64,000 nt of DNA from Flavobacterium beibuense (lineage in GTDB: Bacteria; Bacteroidota; Bacteroidia; Flavobacteriales; Flavobacteriaceae): the NCBI RefSeq assembly GCF_004151245.1, contig NZ_JUIW01000005.1, forward strand, positions 124,001-188,000. Reading direction: 5' to 3'. Shown here one piece after another: positions 1 to 8,724 of the stretch. Position 1 is the stretch's first letter, and every line of letters starts with the position of its first letter. The notes below the pieces were generated by a model, which was given only the letters and a program-made list of their open reading frames with translations, was not told the origin of the DNA and searched no databases. The translations under genes were made by a program, and so were the position numbers.

Positions 1-8
1 AACTATAA

Positions 9-770
9 ATGAAAGCTACTATAAAGCATAACAATACTACATTTGAAATTGACTTTTCAAAACCCATAGATATTTCTATTCCGTTAACCAATACCGATAG
101 TAACCCCATAGCATGGTATATAGATAAACCTGTAATAGAACCTGTAAAAATGGGTGACTGGGTAGGTAAGGTAAGCGAAGGGGCTTCTACAAATTTTAAT
201 AATATATTCTTTAACCCACACGGGCATGGTACTCATACCGAATGCCTAGGGCATATCACTAAAGATTTCTATAGCATAAACCAGGCACTGAAACAGTTTT
301 TCTTTTTGGCAGAAGTCGTTTCAATTCAGCCTGAAGTACAGGTGGAAGACCTTGTTATCACTAAACTACAGATTGAAGATGCTTTAGAAGGCAAATCGCC
401 AGAAGCTATTGTTCTACGCTCTCTGCCGAATGATGTGGTAAAGAAGTCAAAGAACTATAGTAATACAAATCCGCCCTATTTAGAGGAAGCGGCAGCAACT
501 TACATTCGCGAATGCGGTATTAAGCATTTGCTTATTGACCTGCCAAGTGTGGACAAGGAAAAGGATGAAGGGAAGCTGTTAGCCCACAAAGCGTTTTGGA
601 ATGTAAAGGATGTAAACAATCTTAATGCCGATGCAAGGCATGATGCTACCATTACCGAAATGATTTATGTAAATGATGAGGTTACAGATGGTAGTTATTT
701 GCTGAATTTACAGATAGCCTCTTTTGAAAATGATGCCAGCCCAAGTAAACCTGTATTATACAAACTATGA
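9..770 (+). CDS. Cyclase family protein (kynurenine formamidase-like)
   Basis: A 253-residue soluble protein with no signal peptide. Residues 71-76 carry the family's His-rich metal motif (HGHGTH, followed by TE), and His also appears in CLGHI shortly after. Members of this fold (PF04199) are metal-dependent hydrolases such as bacterial kynurenine formamidase or isatin hydrolase. The usual HxGTHxDxPxH pattern is altered (TECLGH in place of DxPxH), so the substrate cannot be inferred. The ATG lies only eight bases from the window edge, so its promoter is not visible. Its TGA overlaps the ATG of the next gene (ATGA), suggesting translational coupling. Confidence 0.85.
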   Translation: MKATIKHNNTTFEIDFSKPIDISIPLTNTDSNPIAWYIDKPVIEPVKMGDWVGKVSEGASTNFNNIFFNPHGHGTHTECLGHITKDFYSINQALKQFFFLAEVVSIQPEVQVEDLVITKLQIEDALEGKSPEAIVLRSLPNDVVKKSKNYSNTNPPYLEEAAATYIRECGIKHLLIDLPSVDKEKDEGKLLAHKAFWNVKDVNNLNADARHDATITEMIYVNDEVTDGSYLLNLQIASFENDASPSKPVLYKL

Positions 771-1123
771 TGAAAACACTTATAAAACTCGAAGAAGCCG
801 CTTTGTTCCTGTTGGGAATCTATTTCTTTAGCCTGCTGGATTATGCATGGTGGTGGTTTTTGGTTTTAATATTGGTACCCGATTTTTCTATGCTTGGTTA
901 CCTGTTTGGTAATAAAGCAGGGGCATGGGCCTATAATTTTTTTCATCACAGGGGAATGGCGATACTTATTTACCTTGCCGGGCTGTATTTCGATAATCAG
1001 TTGGTGCAGTTAACAGGGGTAATATGGTTTGCACATTCCAGTATGGACAGGCTGTTTGGCTACGGACTTAAATATGAAAAAGGATTTAAGTTTACCCACT
1101 TAGGCGAGGTGGGGAAAAACTAA
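767..1123 (+). CDS. DUF4260 family small membrane protein
   Basis: 118 residues, mostly hydrophobic. Segments around residues 12-37 and 63-90 are likely membrane helices. The LEEAALFLLGIYFF start, the PDFSMLGYLFG segment and the YNFFHH motif are typical of DUF4260, whose function is unknown. It starts inside the stop codon of the upstream cyclase gene (4-base overlap), so the two are probably co-translated. Nothing in the sequence gives a biochemical role; the His-His pair next to a membrane helix is the only notable conserved-looking polar site. Confidence 0.8.
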   Translation: MMKTLIKLEEAALFLLGIYFFSLLDYAWWWFLVLILVPDFSMLGYLFGNKAGAWAYNFFHHRGMAILIYLAGLYFDNQLVQLTGVIWFAHSSMDRLFGYGLKYEKGFKFTHLGEVGKN

Positions 1124-1153
1124 GAATCTCATTAACCCAGTAACTATAAAAAT

Positions 1154-1522
1154 ATGAATATCCAGTCTTACTACGATTATTGCTTAGCTAAGAAAGGCGT
1201 AACCGAACATTTTCCGTTTGATGAGGATACACTGGTGTTTAAGGTAGGGGGTAAGATGTTTGCGCTTTCGTCATTAGCGGGTTGGGAAGCCAACACTCCT
1301 TCTATAAACCTTAAGTGCGATCCCGGCAGAAGCCAGGAATTGCGTGCCGAATATGAAGGTCTAAAACCCGGATACCATATGAGTAAAGTGCATTGGAATA
1401 CGGTTAAGGTAAACATTGATGTACCTCAAAAATTACTTTTGGAACTGATAGACCATTCCTATGATCTGGTTTTTAAAAGTCTTACAAAAAAACTTCAGGC
1501 GGAAATAGCTGCTCAAAAGTAA
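1154..1522 (+). CDS. MmcQ/YjbR family protein
   Basis: 122 residues with the compact YjbR fold pattern. The N-terminus (YYDYCLAKKGVTEHFPF), the DTLVFKVGGKMFAL strand, a Pro/Leu-rich middle, the HMSKVHWNTV motif and a C-terminal helix (LLELIDHSYDLVFKSL) all fit the family (PF04237), often called CyaY-like or DNA-binding. A true DNA-binding role is not well established for most members. It lies 30 bases after the DUF4260 gene on the same strand and may belong to the same transcript. Confidence 0.88.
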   Translation: MNIQSYYDYCLAKKGVTEHFPFDEDTLVFKVGGKMFALSSLAGWEANTPSINLKCDPGRSQELRAEYEGLKPGYHMSKVHWNTVKVNIDVPQKLLLELIDHSYDLVFKSLTKKLQAEIAAQK

Positions 1523-1567
1523 TAAGTAAGCAATTAAAGAGTTATACTTGCTTAACCTTATTACCTT

Positions 1568-2002
1568 ATGAAAAGCACGACCAATATAGAACAGCTTATT
1601 CCGCACCGATATCCTTTTTTGTTTGTTGATGAAATAACCTCGGCAACTCAGGAAGAAATTATTGGTATTACAACATTTAATCATAATAATGTGCTTTTAA
1701 AAGGCAGTAACCCTGAAACAGGAATTGTACCCGGAACTATAATTTTAGAATCTATGGCGCAGTGCGGTGGGGCTGGAGTGCGATTGCTGGGAATAACAAA
1801 CGGGATATTTGCTTTAGCCCATATAGAGTCGGTTCAGTTTTTTGATGAGGTAAAATATGGTGAGAAAGTGCGTTATGAGATAAGTAACCTGCGGATGAGT
1901 GAAAAGATAATAAAACAATCGGGCAAAGCCTATTTTGAAGACATCTTGCTTATGGAAGCCTCATGGATGTCTATCAGGATTGATAGAGGACATAGTAAAT
2001 AA
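1568..2002 (+). CDS. FabZ-like 3-hydroxyacyl-ACP dehydratase (hotdog fold)
   Basis: 144 residues, the usual length for a single hotdog-fold dehydratase. The catalytic His is in the IPHRYPFLFVDEI-type motif (residues 11-23) and the catalytic Glu in GTIILESMAQ, as in FabZ. The role by family is dehydration of beta-hydroxyacyl-ACP to trans-2-enoyl-ACP. Housekeeping fabZ in Flavobacteria is usually fused to lpxC and sits in a lipid A locus. This stand-alone copy, surrounded by unrelated genes, may instead act in a specialised fatty acid or polyketide/pigment pathway; that is inference. A convergent terminator follows immediately. Confidence 0.85.
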   Translation: MKSTTNIEQLIPHRYPFLFVDEITSATQEEIIGITTFNHNNVLLKGSNPETGIVPGTIILESMAQCGGAGVRLLGITNGIFALAHIESVQFFDEVKYGEKVRYEISNLRMSEKIIKQSGKAYFEDILLMEASWMSIRIDRGHSK

Positions 2003-2028
2003 AAAAGAGCCAATTGGCTCTTTTTTTA
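2001..2028. terminator. Bidirectional intrinsic terminator
   Basis: GAGCC-AATT-GGCTC stem with an A-run on the left and a T-run on the right. It lies between the convergent dehydratase and DUF4407 genes and can serve both strands. Confidence 0.85.
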
Positions 2029-2029
2029 T

Positions 2030-3130
2030 TTACATAACACTCTTTTGTTTTTCGCTAAAGCTGTCGGCCTGCATTTCCAGCAATTCAATAGCCTTTTTCT
2101 TTTTATAATTGTACAGTTCCCTGTCCTGCCTTATTTCGGCATACACGTCATCATAAATACCTGCATCGGTAGTACGCATCAGTTCACGCTGATAGGTGTT
2201 TTGTGCTAAATTCGTTTTTAAGGCCGTCTCACTGTCTTCCAGTTTAAAATCATATTCACCCTTAGGAGAAAGTAACTTAGCGATTATAGGGGCTGTTTCT
2301 ATGGCTAAAAACAGCAACATAATAAACAGCGACGGAAGCAACGGTAACTTGTTAAGCGCATTTATACGCGCCATCAGTCCGTCAAAATTATCTATTATAG
2401 GCTGCGACTCCGTTATTTTTTTATCCTGACTGGCTAAAAGTGTGGCAGCTTCCTTCTCTTTTGCGATAATTTTTTCCTGATTGGTTTTTCTTAAGGTATC
2501 CAGCTGCGCTAAGGCGGCATCGTGCTTTTCGCGTTTTTCCTTATAAACAGGACCTTTGCCCAGTTTCATGGTGCCGCTTGTGCCTTCTGCCTCGGTAATG
2601 TAAGTGCTGTATAGGTCGTTTACCTCTTTCTCTTTTTTGGTGATTTCCGATTTAAGGCTGTCTATGGCTGCTTTGTTCTTGTCGAGATCCGACTGGTAAT
2701 AATTGGCCACCTGCTTTTTATTGGCCATTGCCAGTTCGTTCTTTTCCTTAAGCAATACGGTATCTATTTCCTTTTGGAATATTTTTATTTCCAGCGGTTT
2801 TGATATTACTACTGCAATAATCAATGCCAGGATAATTCGCGGAGTGGCCTGTAAAAGTTCCTGCCCGAATTTATCCCTTTTTCTTATGGTGGAAACGATA
2901 AACCTATCGAGGTTGAAAATGAGCAGTCCCCAGATAAGTCCGAAAAATATGGAAGTGTAAATGTTATCGAAAACGGTATAAAGGGCATAGCTTGCAGCTA
3001 TAAATGCCATTACAGCTGTAAAGAAAACCGTTGCCCCTATACCGGCATATTTATTTTGTTCGCCGTTAGAACAGGAGTAGATAAGGTTTTTATCTGCCCC
3101 CGAGCAGATGATAAAAAAACGCTTTAGCAT
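2030..3130 (-). CDS. DUF4407 domain-containing membrane protein
   Basis: 366 residues from the start at 3130 (MLKRFFIICSGADKN). A longer frame begins at 3163, but a good -7 promoter box lies at 3161-3168, so the upstream ATG would not be in the transcript. Two hydrophobic helices near the N-terminus, a third ending before KPLEIKIFQKE, a long charged coiled coil (roughly residues 110-245) and a fourth helix (LPLLPSLFIMLLFLAIE) match DUF4407. The family's function is unknown. The C-terminus is again charged and helical. The architecture resembles membrane-anchored scaffold or mechanosensing proteins, but that is only a guess from shape. Confidence 0.85.
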   Translation of the reverse strand: MLKRFFIICSGADKNLIYSCSNGEQNKYAGIGATVFFTAVMAFIAASYALYTVFDNIYTSIFFGLIWGLLIFNLDRFIVSTIRKRDKFGQELLQATPRIILALIIAVVISKPLEIKIFQKEIDTVLLKEKNELAMANKKQVANYYQSDLDKNKAAIDSLKSEITKKEKEVNDLYSTYITEAEGTSGTMKLGKGPVYKEKREKHDAALAQLDTLRKTNQEKIIAKEKEAATLLASQDKKITESQPIIDNFDGLMARINALNKLPLLPSLFIMLLFLAIETAPIIAKLLSPKGEYDFKLEDSETALKTNLAQNTYQRELMRTTDAGIYDDVYAEIRQDRELYNYKKKKAIELLEMQADSFSEKQKSVM

Positions 3131-3160
3131 GATGATTTGATTTTTTGATTGATGATGATA

Positions 3161-3168
3161 CAAAGGTA
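3161..3168 (-). promoter_or_regulatory. -7 promoter box of the DUF4407 gene
   Basis: The minus strand reads TACCTTTG, an exact match to the Bacteroidota TAnnTTTG element, 31 bases upstream of the ATG at 3130. No clear TTG at -33 was found. Confidence 0.5.
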
Positions 3169-3223
3169 ACGTGTTTTTTGCTATAAATGTTGTAACCTGT
3201 TGGTTTGTTTTGTTTTAAGAAAT

Positions 3224-3252
3224 AAAAAATCCGCCACGAAGGGCGGATTTTG
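3224..3252 (-). terminator. Terminator of the BlaI/M56 operon
   Basis: AATCCGCC-cttcgt-GGCGGATT type stem followed on the minus strand by a T-run. It lies directly after the last M56 gene (ends 3275). Confidence 0.85.
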
Positions 3253-3274
3253 GTAATATAGTAAGATGGTGTGG

Positions 3275-5092
3275 TTATTTGTTTTTTCTTTCATAGGTAA
3301 AAACTGTATTGGTTGTTACAGGTTTCCCGTCCTTTTGTTGGGGAATCCATTTTGGAGAGGCTTCAAAAACCCTTTTTATTTCAGGATTAATTTTTTTGTC
3401 TTTATTGCCATATAATTCTACATCAGTAACAGAGCCATCAGTATTAATCGTGTAGCCTATAAATACCTTGTCATCTTGTAAAAGGCTGTCTAAGTCAAGA
3501 TTTTTAGCTATATAAGCATCAAATGCTTCACGCCCTCCCGGAAATTCAGCAGCCCTGCTATGTGTATTTTTAGCATTCTCCTCTTCAAAGTTATAGGTCG
3601 CTGCACTTACAATGGTTTCCTGCCTGATGTCCATAACCTCTTTATCACTTTTGCCAATTTCATTACCTGTCTTTTCAATTATATATTTACCTGGTTTTAC
3701 AGGTTTTTCACTGATTGTAATTTTACATATTTTTTCAGGATAATGGTCATTTAAATGTTTAATGTGCTTACTGTAATAAGGGTAAGTATAAAAATACAGC
3801 ATGAATGTCATTTCAAGCTTGCCGTTAACAACTGTTCCTCCATGAGCTTTAAATCCGCTGGAGGCAAATTCTTCCCTTTTATACTTAAGAAATTGCTCTC
3901 TGCTTATCTTAATGTTGTCAATGTAAAAATGACTGTCTTCCTGATCTAAAGAAAATTTATAATCCTTCTCACTTACTCCGTCGGGTTCTTCTTTTTTAGA
4001 TGGTACTGTAGCCAGGTATTGTCTTTTTTGCTCTAACGTAAGTTTTTCATAAGGAGTATTTATAAATACTTTTCTAAGGCTGTCCTGAATTATTATTCTT
4101 ACTCCTTTAAAATATTCATCTCTCCTGCTGTCTGGGTTAATAGAATCGGTTGCTGTAAGTTTTCCGTTTTGTTGCGTGCCGGCATAAGCCACGTTTTCTA
4201 TGCTTAAAAAATATACTATACCGGCAACAATTAACGCCGTAGCCAGTTTAAGTGCCAATGTTTTAATTTTAGGTGTGGTTTTAGTCATCATAACAAATCG
4301 CTTTTTAGTTATAGAAAAATTAAGGTTGCTGGCCAGCGATATAGTTGCAGTTGTTAGGGAAGCCTTGTTTAGTAATAATTGTTGGTAATAGGTTACATTG
4401 TTGGTTTCAATTACCTTTTCGTCTGCAAGGAACTCATGGTTAAGCTGTATGGCTTTTTTATAAAAATAAAGCAGCGGATTAAACCAGAATACGGTTTTAA
4501 GCAATTCGATAAAAAGTATATCTAAGGTGTGGCGCTGCTTTACATGTGTAAGTTCATGATTGTAGAGTTCCGGTTCTATAGCCTGGCTTTTGTATTCTTC
4601 CTTATTGAGAAAGATATTGTTTAAAAAGGTGTGAGGCAGTATGCCCTCCTCCAGTAAAACAATGGTAGCTCCGTTGTAGGGAACTTTTTCATTTTGTCTT
4701 TTTCTCTTATAAAACTGTGCAATATTTAAAGCAAATCGTACCGTCAGGATTAATGTTACTAAAGCGTATATACCCCATATAGCATAAGCGAGATAATTAA
4801 CTTTTGGTTCGAAATCGGTATTTATTGCTTTGCTCACAGGTATTTGAGGGGACATTATTATGTTGGCTACCTCAGCTGCTTCAGTAATTTTTACTGCCGA
4901 TTTTGAATTAATTATCGGATCTGCTTCTACATATATCGGAATATTTATAAATGGTATTGACAGAGAGAAAACAAGACTAAACAATAAGTAGAACCTGTTA
5001 AAGCGGTGCATTTTCTCCCTTTCAAGAAATAATTTGTATATCAGTAACAACACTGCCATACTTATTGCCGATTTTATAAGAAAAGCTTCCAT
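3275..5092 (-). CDS. M56 (BlaR1-like) membrane protease with C-terminal TonB domain, copy 1
   Basis: 605 residues, the last gene of the operon. Membrane helices lie near residues 4-20, 34-50 and 103-121, with a fourth near 280-300. The zinc-protease motif HELTH is at 179-183, with the third-ligand helix in NHEFLADEK. After the last helix comes a long extracytoplasmic part ending in a TonB-C type domain (FPGGREAFDAYIAKN to the end). In BlaR1 the corresponding region is a penicillin-sensing domain, so the ligand here must be different. The first 290 residues are nearly identical to the upstream gene, indicating recent tandem duplication. By family, the protease cleaves or triggers loss of the BlaI repressor when the sensor is activated. 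Confidence 0.85.
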   Translation of the reverse strand: MEAFLIKSAISMAVLLLIYKLFLEREKMHRFNRFYLLFSLVFSLSIPFINIPIYVEADPIINSKSAVKITEAAEVANIIMSPQIPVSKAINTDFEPKVNYLAYAIWGIYALVTLILTVRFALNIAQFYKRKRQNEKVPYNGATIVLLEEGILPHTFLNNIFLNKEEYKSQAIEPELYNHELTHVKQRHTLDILFIELLKTVFWFNPLLYFYKKAIQLNHEFLADEKVIETNNVTYYQQLLLNKASLTTATISLASNLNFSITKKRFVMMTKTTPKIKTLALKLATALIVAGIVYFLSIENVAYAGTQQNGKLTATDSINPDSRRDEYFKGVRIIIQDSLRKVFINTPYEKLTLEQKRQYLATVPSKKEEPDGVSEKDYKFSLDQEDSHFYIDNIKISREQFLKYKREEFASSGFKAHGGTVVNGKLEMTFMLYFYTYPYYSKHIKHLNDHYPEKICKITISEKPVKPGKYIIEKTGNEIGKSDKEVMDIRQETIVSAATYNFEEENAKNTHSRAAEFPGGREAFDAYIAKNLDLDSLLQDDKVFIGYTINTDGSVTDVELYGNKDKKINPEIKRVFEASPKWIPQQKDGKPVTTNTVFTYERKNK

Positions 5093-5097
5093 TGTAA

Positions 5098-6432
5098 CTA
5101 TATTTTATTGTCCGGCTTTTTTTCGTAAGAAGTCAGGGCTTCAATTTCTCCATCCTCATTTATAAAAGTTGCTTTTATTGCTACATATTGCGTAAAGGTT
5201 GAGTCATTGTATTTTTCGGAATCAATTTCCCTCAGGGCTTTTTTCTCATCCTCTGTTAATTGTAGTATCTCTATCCTTTTTAATTTATTAGGGTCTATCT
5301 TTGAGATAGCTGTTAATTTTGGTTTTACTAAGGGTGTTTTCTTGTCAAAGAAAATAGTGTCTTTGCTTTTGTTGTTTTTATCAATACTTGTCATTGTAGT
5401 TTTAAGGACTTCTTCACGGGGAACATTATTATATTTGGCCGGTTCTGCTTTTTGTAAGGACTCTAATTCCTCGTTAGTTACGGTTTCAACTTTAATACTG
5501 TTTACTTTTTGAGTGCTTTTATCCTGAGCTATAGTTTTAAAACATAAAAGTAATAGTATTGATGTTAGTATTGGAGCAACGGAAATCTGTAAAACGGCAG
5601 ATTTCCATTTAGGAGTGGTTTTATTCATCATATTGAATCGTTTTTTAGTTATTGAAAAATTAAGGTTGCTTGACAGTGATATAGGTGTAGCTTTTAAGGA
5701 AGCCTTGTTTAGTAATAATTGTTGGTAATATGCAACATTTTTAGCCTCAATTACCTTTTCGTCTGCAAGGAACTCATGGTTAAGTTGTATGACTTTTTTA
5801 TAAAAATAAAGCAGCGGGTTAAACCAGAATACGGTTTTACGCAATTCAATAAAAAGTATATCTAAGGTGTGGCGCTGCTTTACATGCGTAAGTTCATGAT
5901 TGTAGAGTTCCGGTTCTATACTTTGGCTTTTGTATTCTTCCTTGTTAAGAAAGATGTTGTTTAAAAAGGTGTGAGGCAGTATGTCCTCTTCCAGTAAAAT
6001 AATGGTAGCCCCATTATAGGGAACTTTTTCATTTTGTCTTTTTCTCTTATAAAACTGTGCAATATTTAAAGCAAATCGTACTGTCAGGATTAATGTTACC
6101 AAAGCGTATATACCCCATATAGCATAAGGCAGATAATTTGTTTGTGGTTTGAAATTAGCATTTGGAGCCTTACTGTAATGTGTTTGAGGGGACATTATTA
6201 TGTCGGCTATCTCAGTTGCTTCACGAATTTTTACTACCGATTTTGAATTAATTATTGGAACTGCTTCTACGTATATCGGGATATTTATAAATGGTATTGC
6301 CAGAGAAAAAAATAGGCTAAACAATAAGTAAAACCTGTTAAAGCGGTGCATTTTCTCCCTTTCAAGAAATAATTTATATACCAGTAATAGCACTGCCATA
6401 CTTATTGCCGATTTTATAAGGAATTCGCTCAT
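5098..6432 (-). CDS. M56 (BlaR1-like) membrane protease, copy 2, divergent C-terminus
   Basis: 444 residues. The N-terminal half is almost the same protein as the downstream copy, with the same three helices and HELTH followed by VKQRHTLDILFIEL, and NHEFLADEK intact. After the fourth membrane helix (about residues 277-298) the sequence diverges completely. It is a charged tail of about 145 residues with no TonB-C domain and no family I recognise. It is separated from copy 1 by 5 bases and from copy 3 by 15. Identical proteolytic halves with different external parts suggest swapping of sensor modules. Confidence 0.82.
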   Translation of the reverse strand: MSEFLIKSAISMAVLLLVYKLFLEREKMHRFNRFYLLFSLFFSLAIPFINIPIYVEAVPIINSKSVVKIREATEIADIIMSPQTHYSKAPNANFKPQTNYLPYAIWGIYALVTLILTVRFALNIAQFYKRKRQNEKVPYNGATIILLEEDILPHTFLNNIFLNKEEYKSQSIEPELYNHELTHVKQRHTLDILFIELRKTVFWFNPLLYFYKKVIQLNHEFLADEKVIEAKNVAYYQQLLLNKASLKATPISLSSNLNFSITKKRFNMMNKTTPKWKSAVLQISVAPILTSILLLLCFKTIAQDKSTQKVNSIKVETVTNEELESLQKAEPAKYNNVPREEVLKTTMTSIDKNNKSKDTIFFDKKTPLVKPKLTAISKIDPNKLKRIEILQLTEDEKKALREIDSEKYNDSTFTQYVAIKATFINEDGEIEALTSYEKKPDNKI

Positions 6433-6447
6433 GGTTTAGCCACTTTT

Positions 6448-7848
6448 TTATGATTTTACATTAATGGTAACCGGTACGGTATAATTAGTCCTTACTAATT
6501 CACCATTCATTTCACCCGGATTCCATTTTTTCGGTATAGATTTTAATACTCTTAATGCTTCTTCTCCTAAACCGTAACCGGGGTCTCTCAATATTTTAAT
6601 ATTACTCATAGACCCGTCTTTTTCAACAATAAACGAAACAAATACCTTTAAAGTTTTGTCTTCTTTTATGTCAGGAATGATAAAGTTTTCAGTTATATAA
6701 TTATAAAAAGCCTGCATGCCTCCGGGGTATTCCGGTTGTTTTGTTAGTCCGGCAACATTGCGTATAGCATCTGAGTCTGAGGCAGACTTCGATGGGATTT
6801 CTTTTTCTTCAGTTACTTTTACAACTTCCGTCTTATTAACCGGTGGTGGAATTTTTTCTGCGTCCTTTGTCTCGCTAACTGCTTCTTTGCTGTCTGCTTC
6901 ATTAGTAACAGGTTCACTTTTGCTTACTTCTACGGCGTTACTCTCAACTTCGGTATTTGCTGCAGCATTCGATTCAGTTTCGTTGTTCTTGTTTGTTTCG
7001 TTGTCTGCACAGGAAATTAAAAACAGTCCTGCCATAAGTGGGACTATCAGTAATTGTTTACCTAGTGCCTGTAATTTAGGTGTGGTTTTAGTCATCATAA
7101 CAAATCGTTTTTTAGTTATAGAAAAGTTTATGTTGCTGGCCAGTGCAACAGAATCTCCGGATGCTAGTTTAAGTAACAGGCTTTGGTAGCCTGTTGTATT
7201 ATGATTTGTAGTTATTACCGCTTCATCGGCTAAAAACTCATGGTTAAGTTGTATTGCCTTTTTATAGAAGTAAACTACAGGGTTAAACCAAAAAATGGTT
7301 TTTAATATCTCTGCAAGCAGGATGTCCATAGTGTGCTTTTGGTTTACGTGTGCTAACTCGTGCGTGTAAAGATCTTTTTCAATAGCATTTTTATTATGGT
7401 CATCTCCGCTTACAAAGATGTAATTAAGGAAGGTGTGTGGTAAGGTTTTATAAGGCAACAGTACAAGTGTTGCATTCTTATAGCTTATTTTTTTGTTGTT
7501 TTTAATCTGTTTAGCGAATGAGAGAAGGTTTCTTGTAAATCGTATAAGCAGGATTGCTGTAATTAAGCTGTAAACAGCTATAATCCATTGCAAAAGTCCG
7601 AAGGTTTGAGTCTTTTCACCCAAGTTAACTTCCTGCAACAGTATAGTAGGCATTTGGCTAACTGTTGTTGCCAGGCTGTTTGTTGTTTGTGGACTATAAC
7701 TTAAAAATGGAATTATTAAGGAAAACAGCAGGCTAAATAACAGGTAGAACCTGTTAAAGTGATGCATTTTTTCTTTTTCCAAAAGCAGCATGTATACCAG
7801 TAGGAGTACTGCCATGCTTATTGCCGATTTTATAAGAAATTCAATCAT
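6448..7848 (-). CDS. M56 (BlaR1-like) membrane protease with C-terminal TonB domain, copy 3
   Basis: 466 residues. HELAH (163-167) and NHEFLADEAV form the zinc site. Helices lie near residues 4-20, 34-50 and 84-103, and a fourth with a cysteine end (LFLISCADN) lies near 270-285. A low-complexity Glu/Ser/Asn/Ala linker of about 75 residues leads to a TonB-C domain (TKQPEYPGGMQAFYNYI onwards). This copy is more divergent from the other two. The TonB-C domain closely resembles that of the sigma-operon protein at 8980-9870. By family it is a signal-transducing protease paired with the BlaI repressor encoded upstream. Confidence 0.85.
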   Translation of the reverse strand: MIEFLIKSAISMAVLLLVYMLLLEKEKMHHFNRFYLLFSLLFSLIIPFLSYSPQTTNSLATTVSQMPTILLQEVNLGEKTQTFGLLQWIIAVYSLITAILLIRFTRNLLSFAKQIKNNKKISYKNATLVLLPYKTLPHTFLNYIFVSGDDHNKNAIEKDLYTHELAHVNQKHTMDILLAEILKTIFWFNPVVYFYKKAIQLNHEFLADEAVITTNHNTTGYQSLLLKLASGDSVALASNINFSITKKRFVMMTKTTPKLQALGKQLLIVPLMAGLFLISCADNETNKNNETESNAAANTEVESNAVEVSKSEPVTNEADSKEAVSETKDAEKIPPPVNKTEVVKVTEEKEIPSKSASDSDAIRNVAGLTKQPEYPGGMQAFYNYITENFIIPDIKEDKTLKVFVSFIVEKDGSMSNIKILRDPGYGLGEEALRVLKSIPKKWNPGEMNGELVRTNYTVPVTINVKS

Positions 7849-7851
7849 TAC

Positions 7852-8340
7852 TTAAGTTTTTTTAGGATTGCCAATAGTTATTACAATAGGAAACATGAAA
7901 TGACTTCTTACCGGTTTGTTGTTGATTTTACCGGGATGCCAGTTTGCAGGACTTTTTTTTAAAACGTTTATAACATCTTCTGCTATACCATATTCATCTT
8001 CCTTATGTATTAATATGTCGCTCAATGATCCGTCTTTTTCTATAGTGACAGATATTATCATTTTAATTATTATGTCTTTATTAATATCAGGGATTTTCAT
8101 GTTTGTTTCTATGAGGTTATAAAACTTCTCGTTTCCACCTTCATATATAGGCTGTTCTTCTAGTTCCTGTGCATAATAAACTTTTTCCTGAGTTAGCTCC
8201 ATTGATTTTACATCTCCAAAATCTGTAAATATTTTTTTATCGGTCACTATACTAGTAGGGAATAGGTTAGCTGAAAGGATAACAGCTAAAGTCGATTTCC
8301 TTTTTAAAAGAATAAACCATAATCTTTTTTTAAGCGACAT
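7852..8340 (-). CDS. Stand-alone TonB-C domain protein
   Basis: 162 residues. A basic N-terminus with a short hydrophobic stretch (about residues 15-32) may be a signal anchor. The rest is a TonB C-terminal-like domain (IYEGGNEKFYNLIETN, VTIEKDGSLSDI, PANWHPGKINNKPVRS). It lacks the Pro-rich periplasm-spanning linker of a true energy-transducing TonB, so a role as a soluble or membrane-tethered partner of the M56 sensors seems likelier; that is inference. It sits between the repressor gene (14-base gap) and M56 copy 3 (3-base gap). Confidence 0.75.
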   Translation of the reverse strand: MSLKKRLWFILLKRKSTLAVILSANLFPTSIVTDKKIFTDFGDVKSMELTQEKVYYAQELEEQPIYEGGNEKFYNLIETNMKIPDINKDIIIKMIISVTIEKDGSLSDILIHKEDEYGIAEDVINVLKKSPANWHPGKINNKPVRSHFMFPIVITIGNPKKT

Positions 8341-8354
8341 AATCTTCTTAGTTT

Positions 8355-8723
8355 CTATTTTTTCTTTTGTATCTCCTTGTCTATAATGGCTCTTAGTTCT
8401 TCCAGCTCCTTTGTACTCATGTTGGTTTCCTTGGTGAAAAAAGATGCAAACTGAGAGGCAGAATTATTAAAGAAGTTTTTTATTATACCGTTTACCTGTT
8501 TAGAAAAGTAATCCGATTTTTCTACCATTGGGTAGTATTCCCTTGACTTGCCAAATTCCTTATAGCCTACAAAGCCTTTTTCGGTCATTCTCTTTAAAAG
8601 TGTGGCAAGGGTAGTGGGAGCAGGCTTGGGTTCAGGAAACAAATCCATGAGGTCTTTCATGAAAGCTTTTTCCAGTTTCCATAAAAGTTCCATTACCTGT
8701 TCTTCTGTTTTTGTAAGTTGCAT
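8355..8723 (-). CDS. BlaI/MecI/CopY family transcriptional repressor
   Basis: 122 residues. It has an N-terminal winged helix (MQLTKTEEQVMELLWKLEKAF, then PTTLATLLKRMTEKGFV) and a C-terminal dimerisation helix region (FFNNSASQFASFFTKE, then ELEELRAIIDKEIQ), the standard BlaI layout and length. As first gene of the five-gene operon it should repress its own operon, with release by the M56 proteases encoded downstream. Two palindromes directly upstream (8725-8760) are its likely operators. No beta-lactamase gene is present, so the inducing signal need not be a beta-lactam. Confidence 0.9.
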   Translation of the reverse strand: MQLTKTEEQVMELLWKLEKAFMKDLMDLFPEPKPAPTTLATLLKRMTEKGFVGYKEFGKSREYYPMVEKSDYFSKQVNGIIKNFFNNSASQFASFFTKETNMSTKELEELRAIIDKEIQKKK

Positions 8724-8724
8724 G

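Noticed and set aside
6716-7189. 157-codon Ser/Thr/Leu-rich open frame on the plus strand
   Set aside because: It is antisense to the low-complexity linker of M56 copy 3 and has no independent support.
3275-8723. A classical beta-lactam resistance locus (bla/mec)
   Set aside because: BlaI and M56 proteins are present, but there is no beta-lactamase or PBP2a gene and no penicillin-sensor domain on the proteases.
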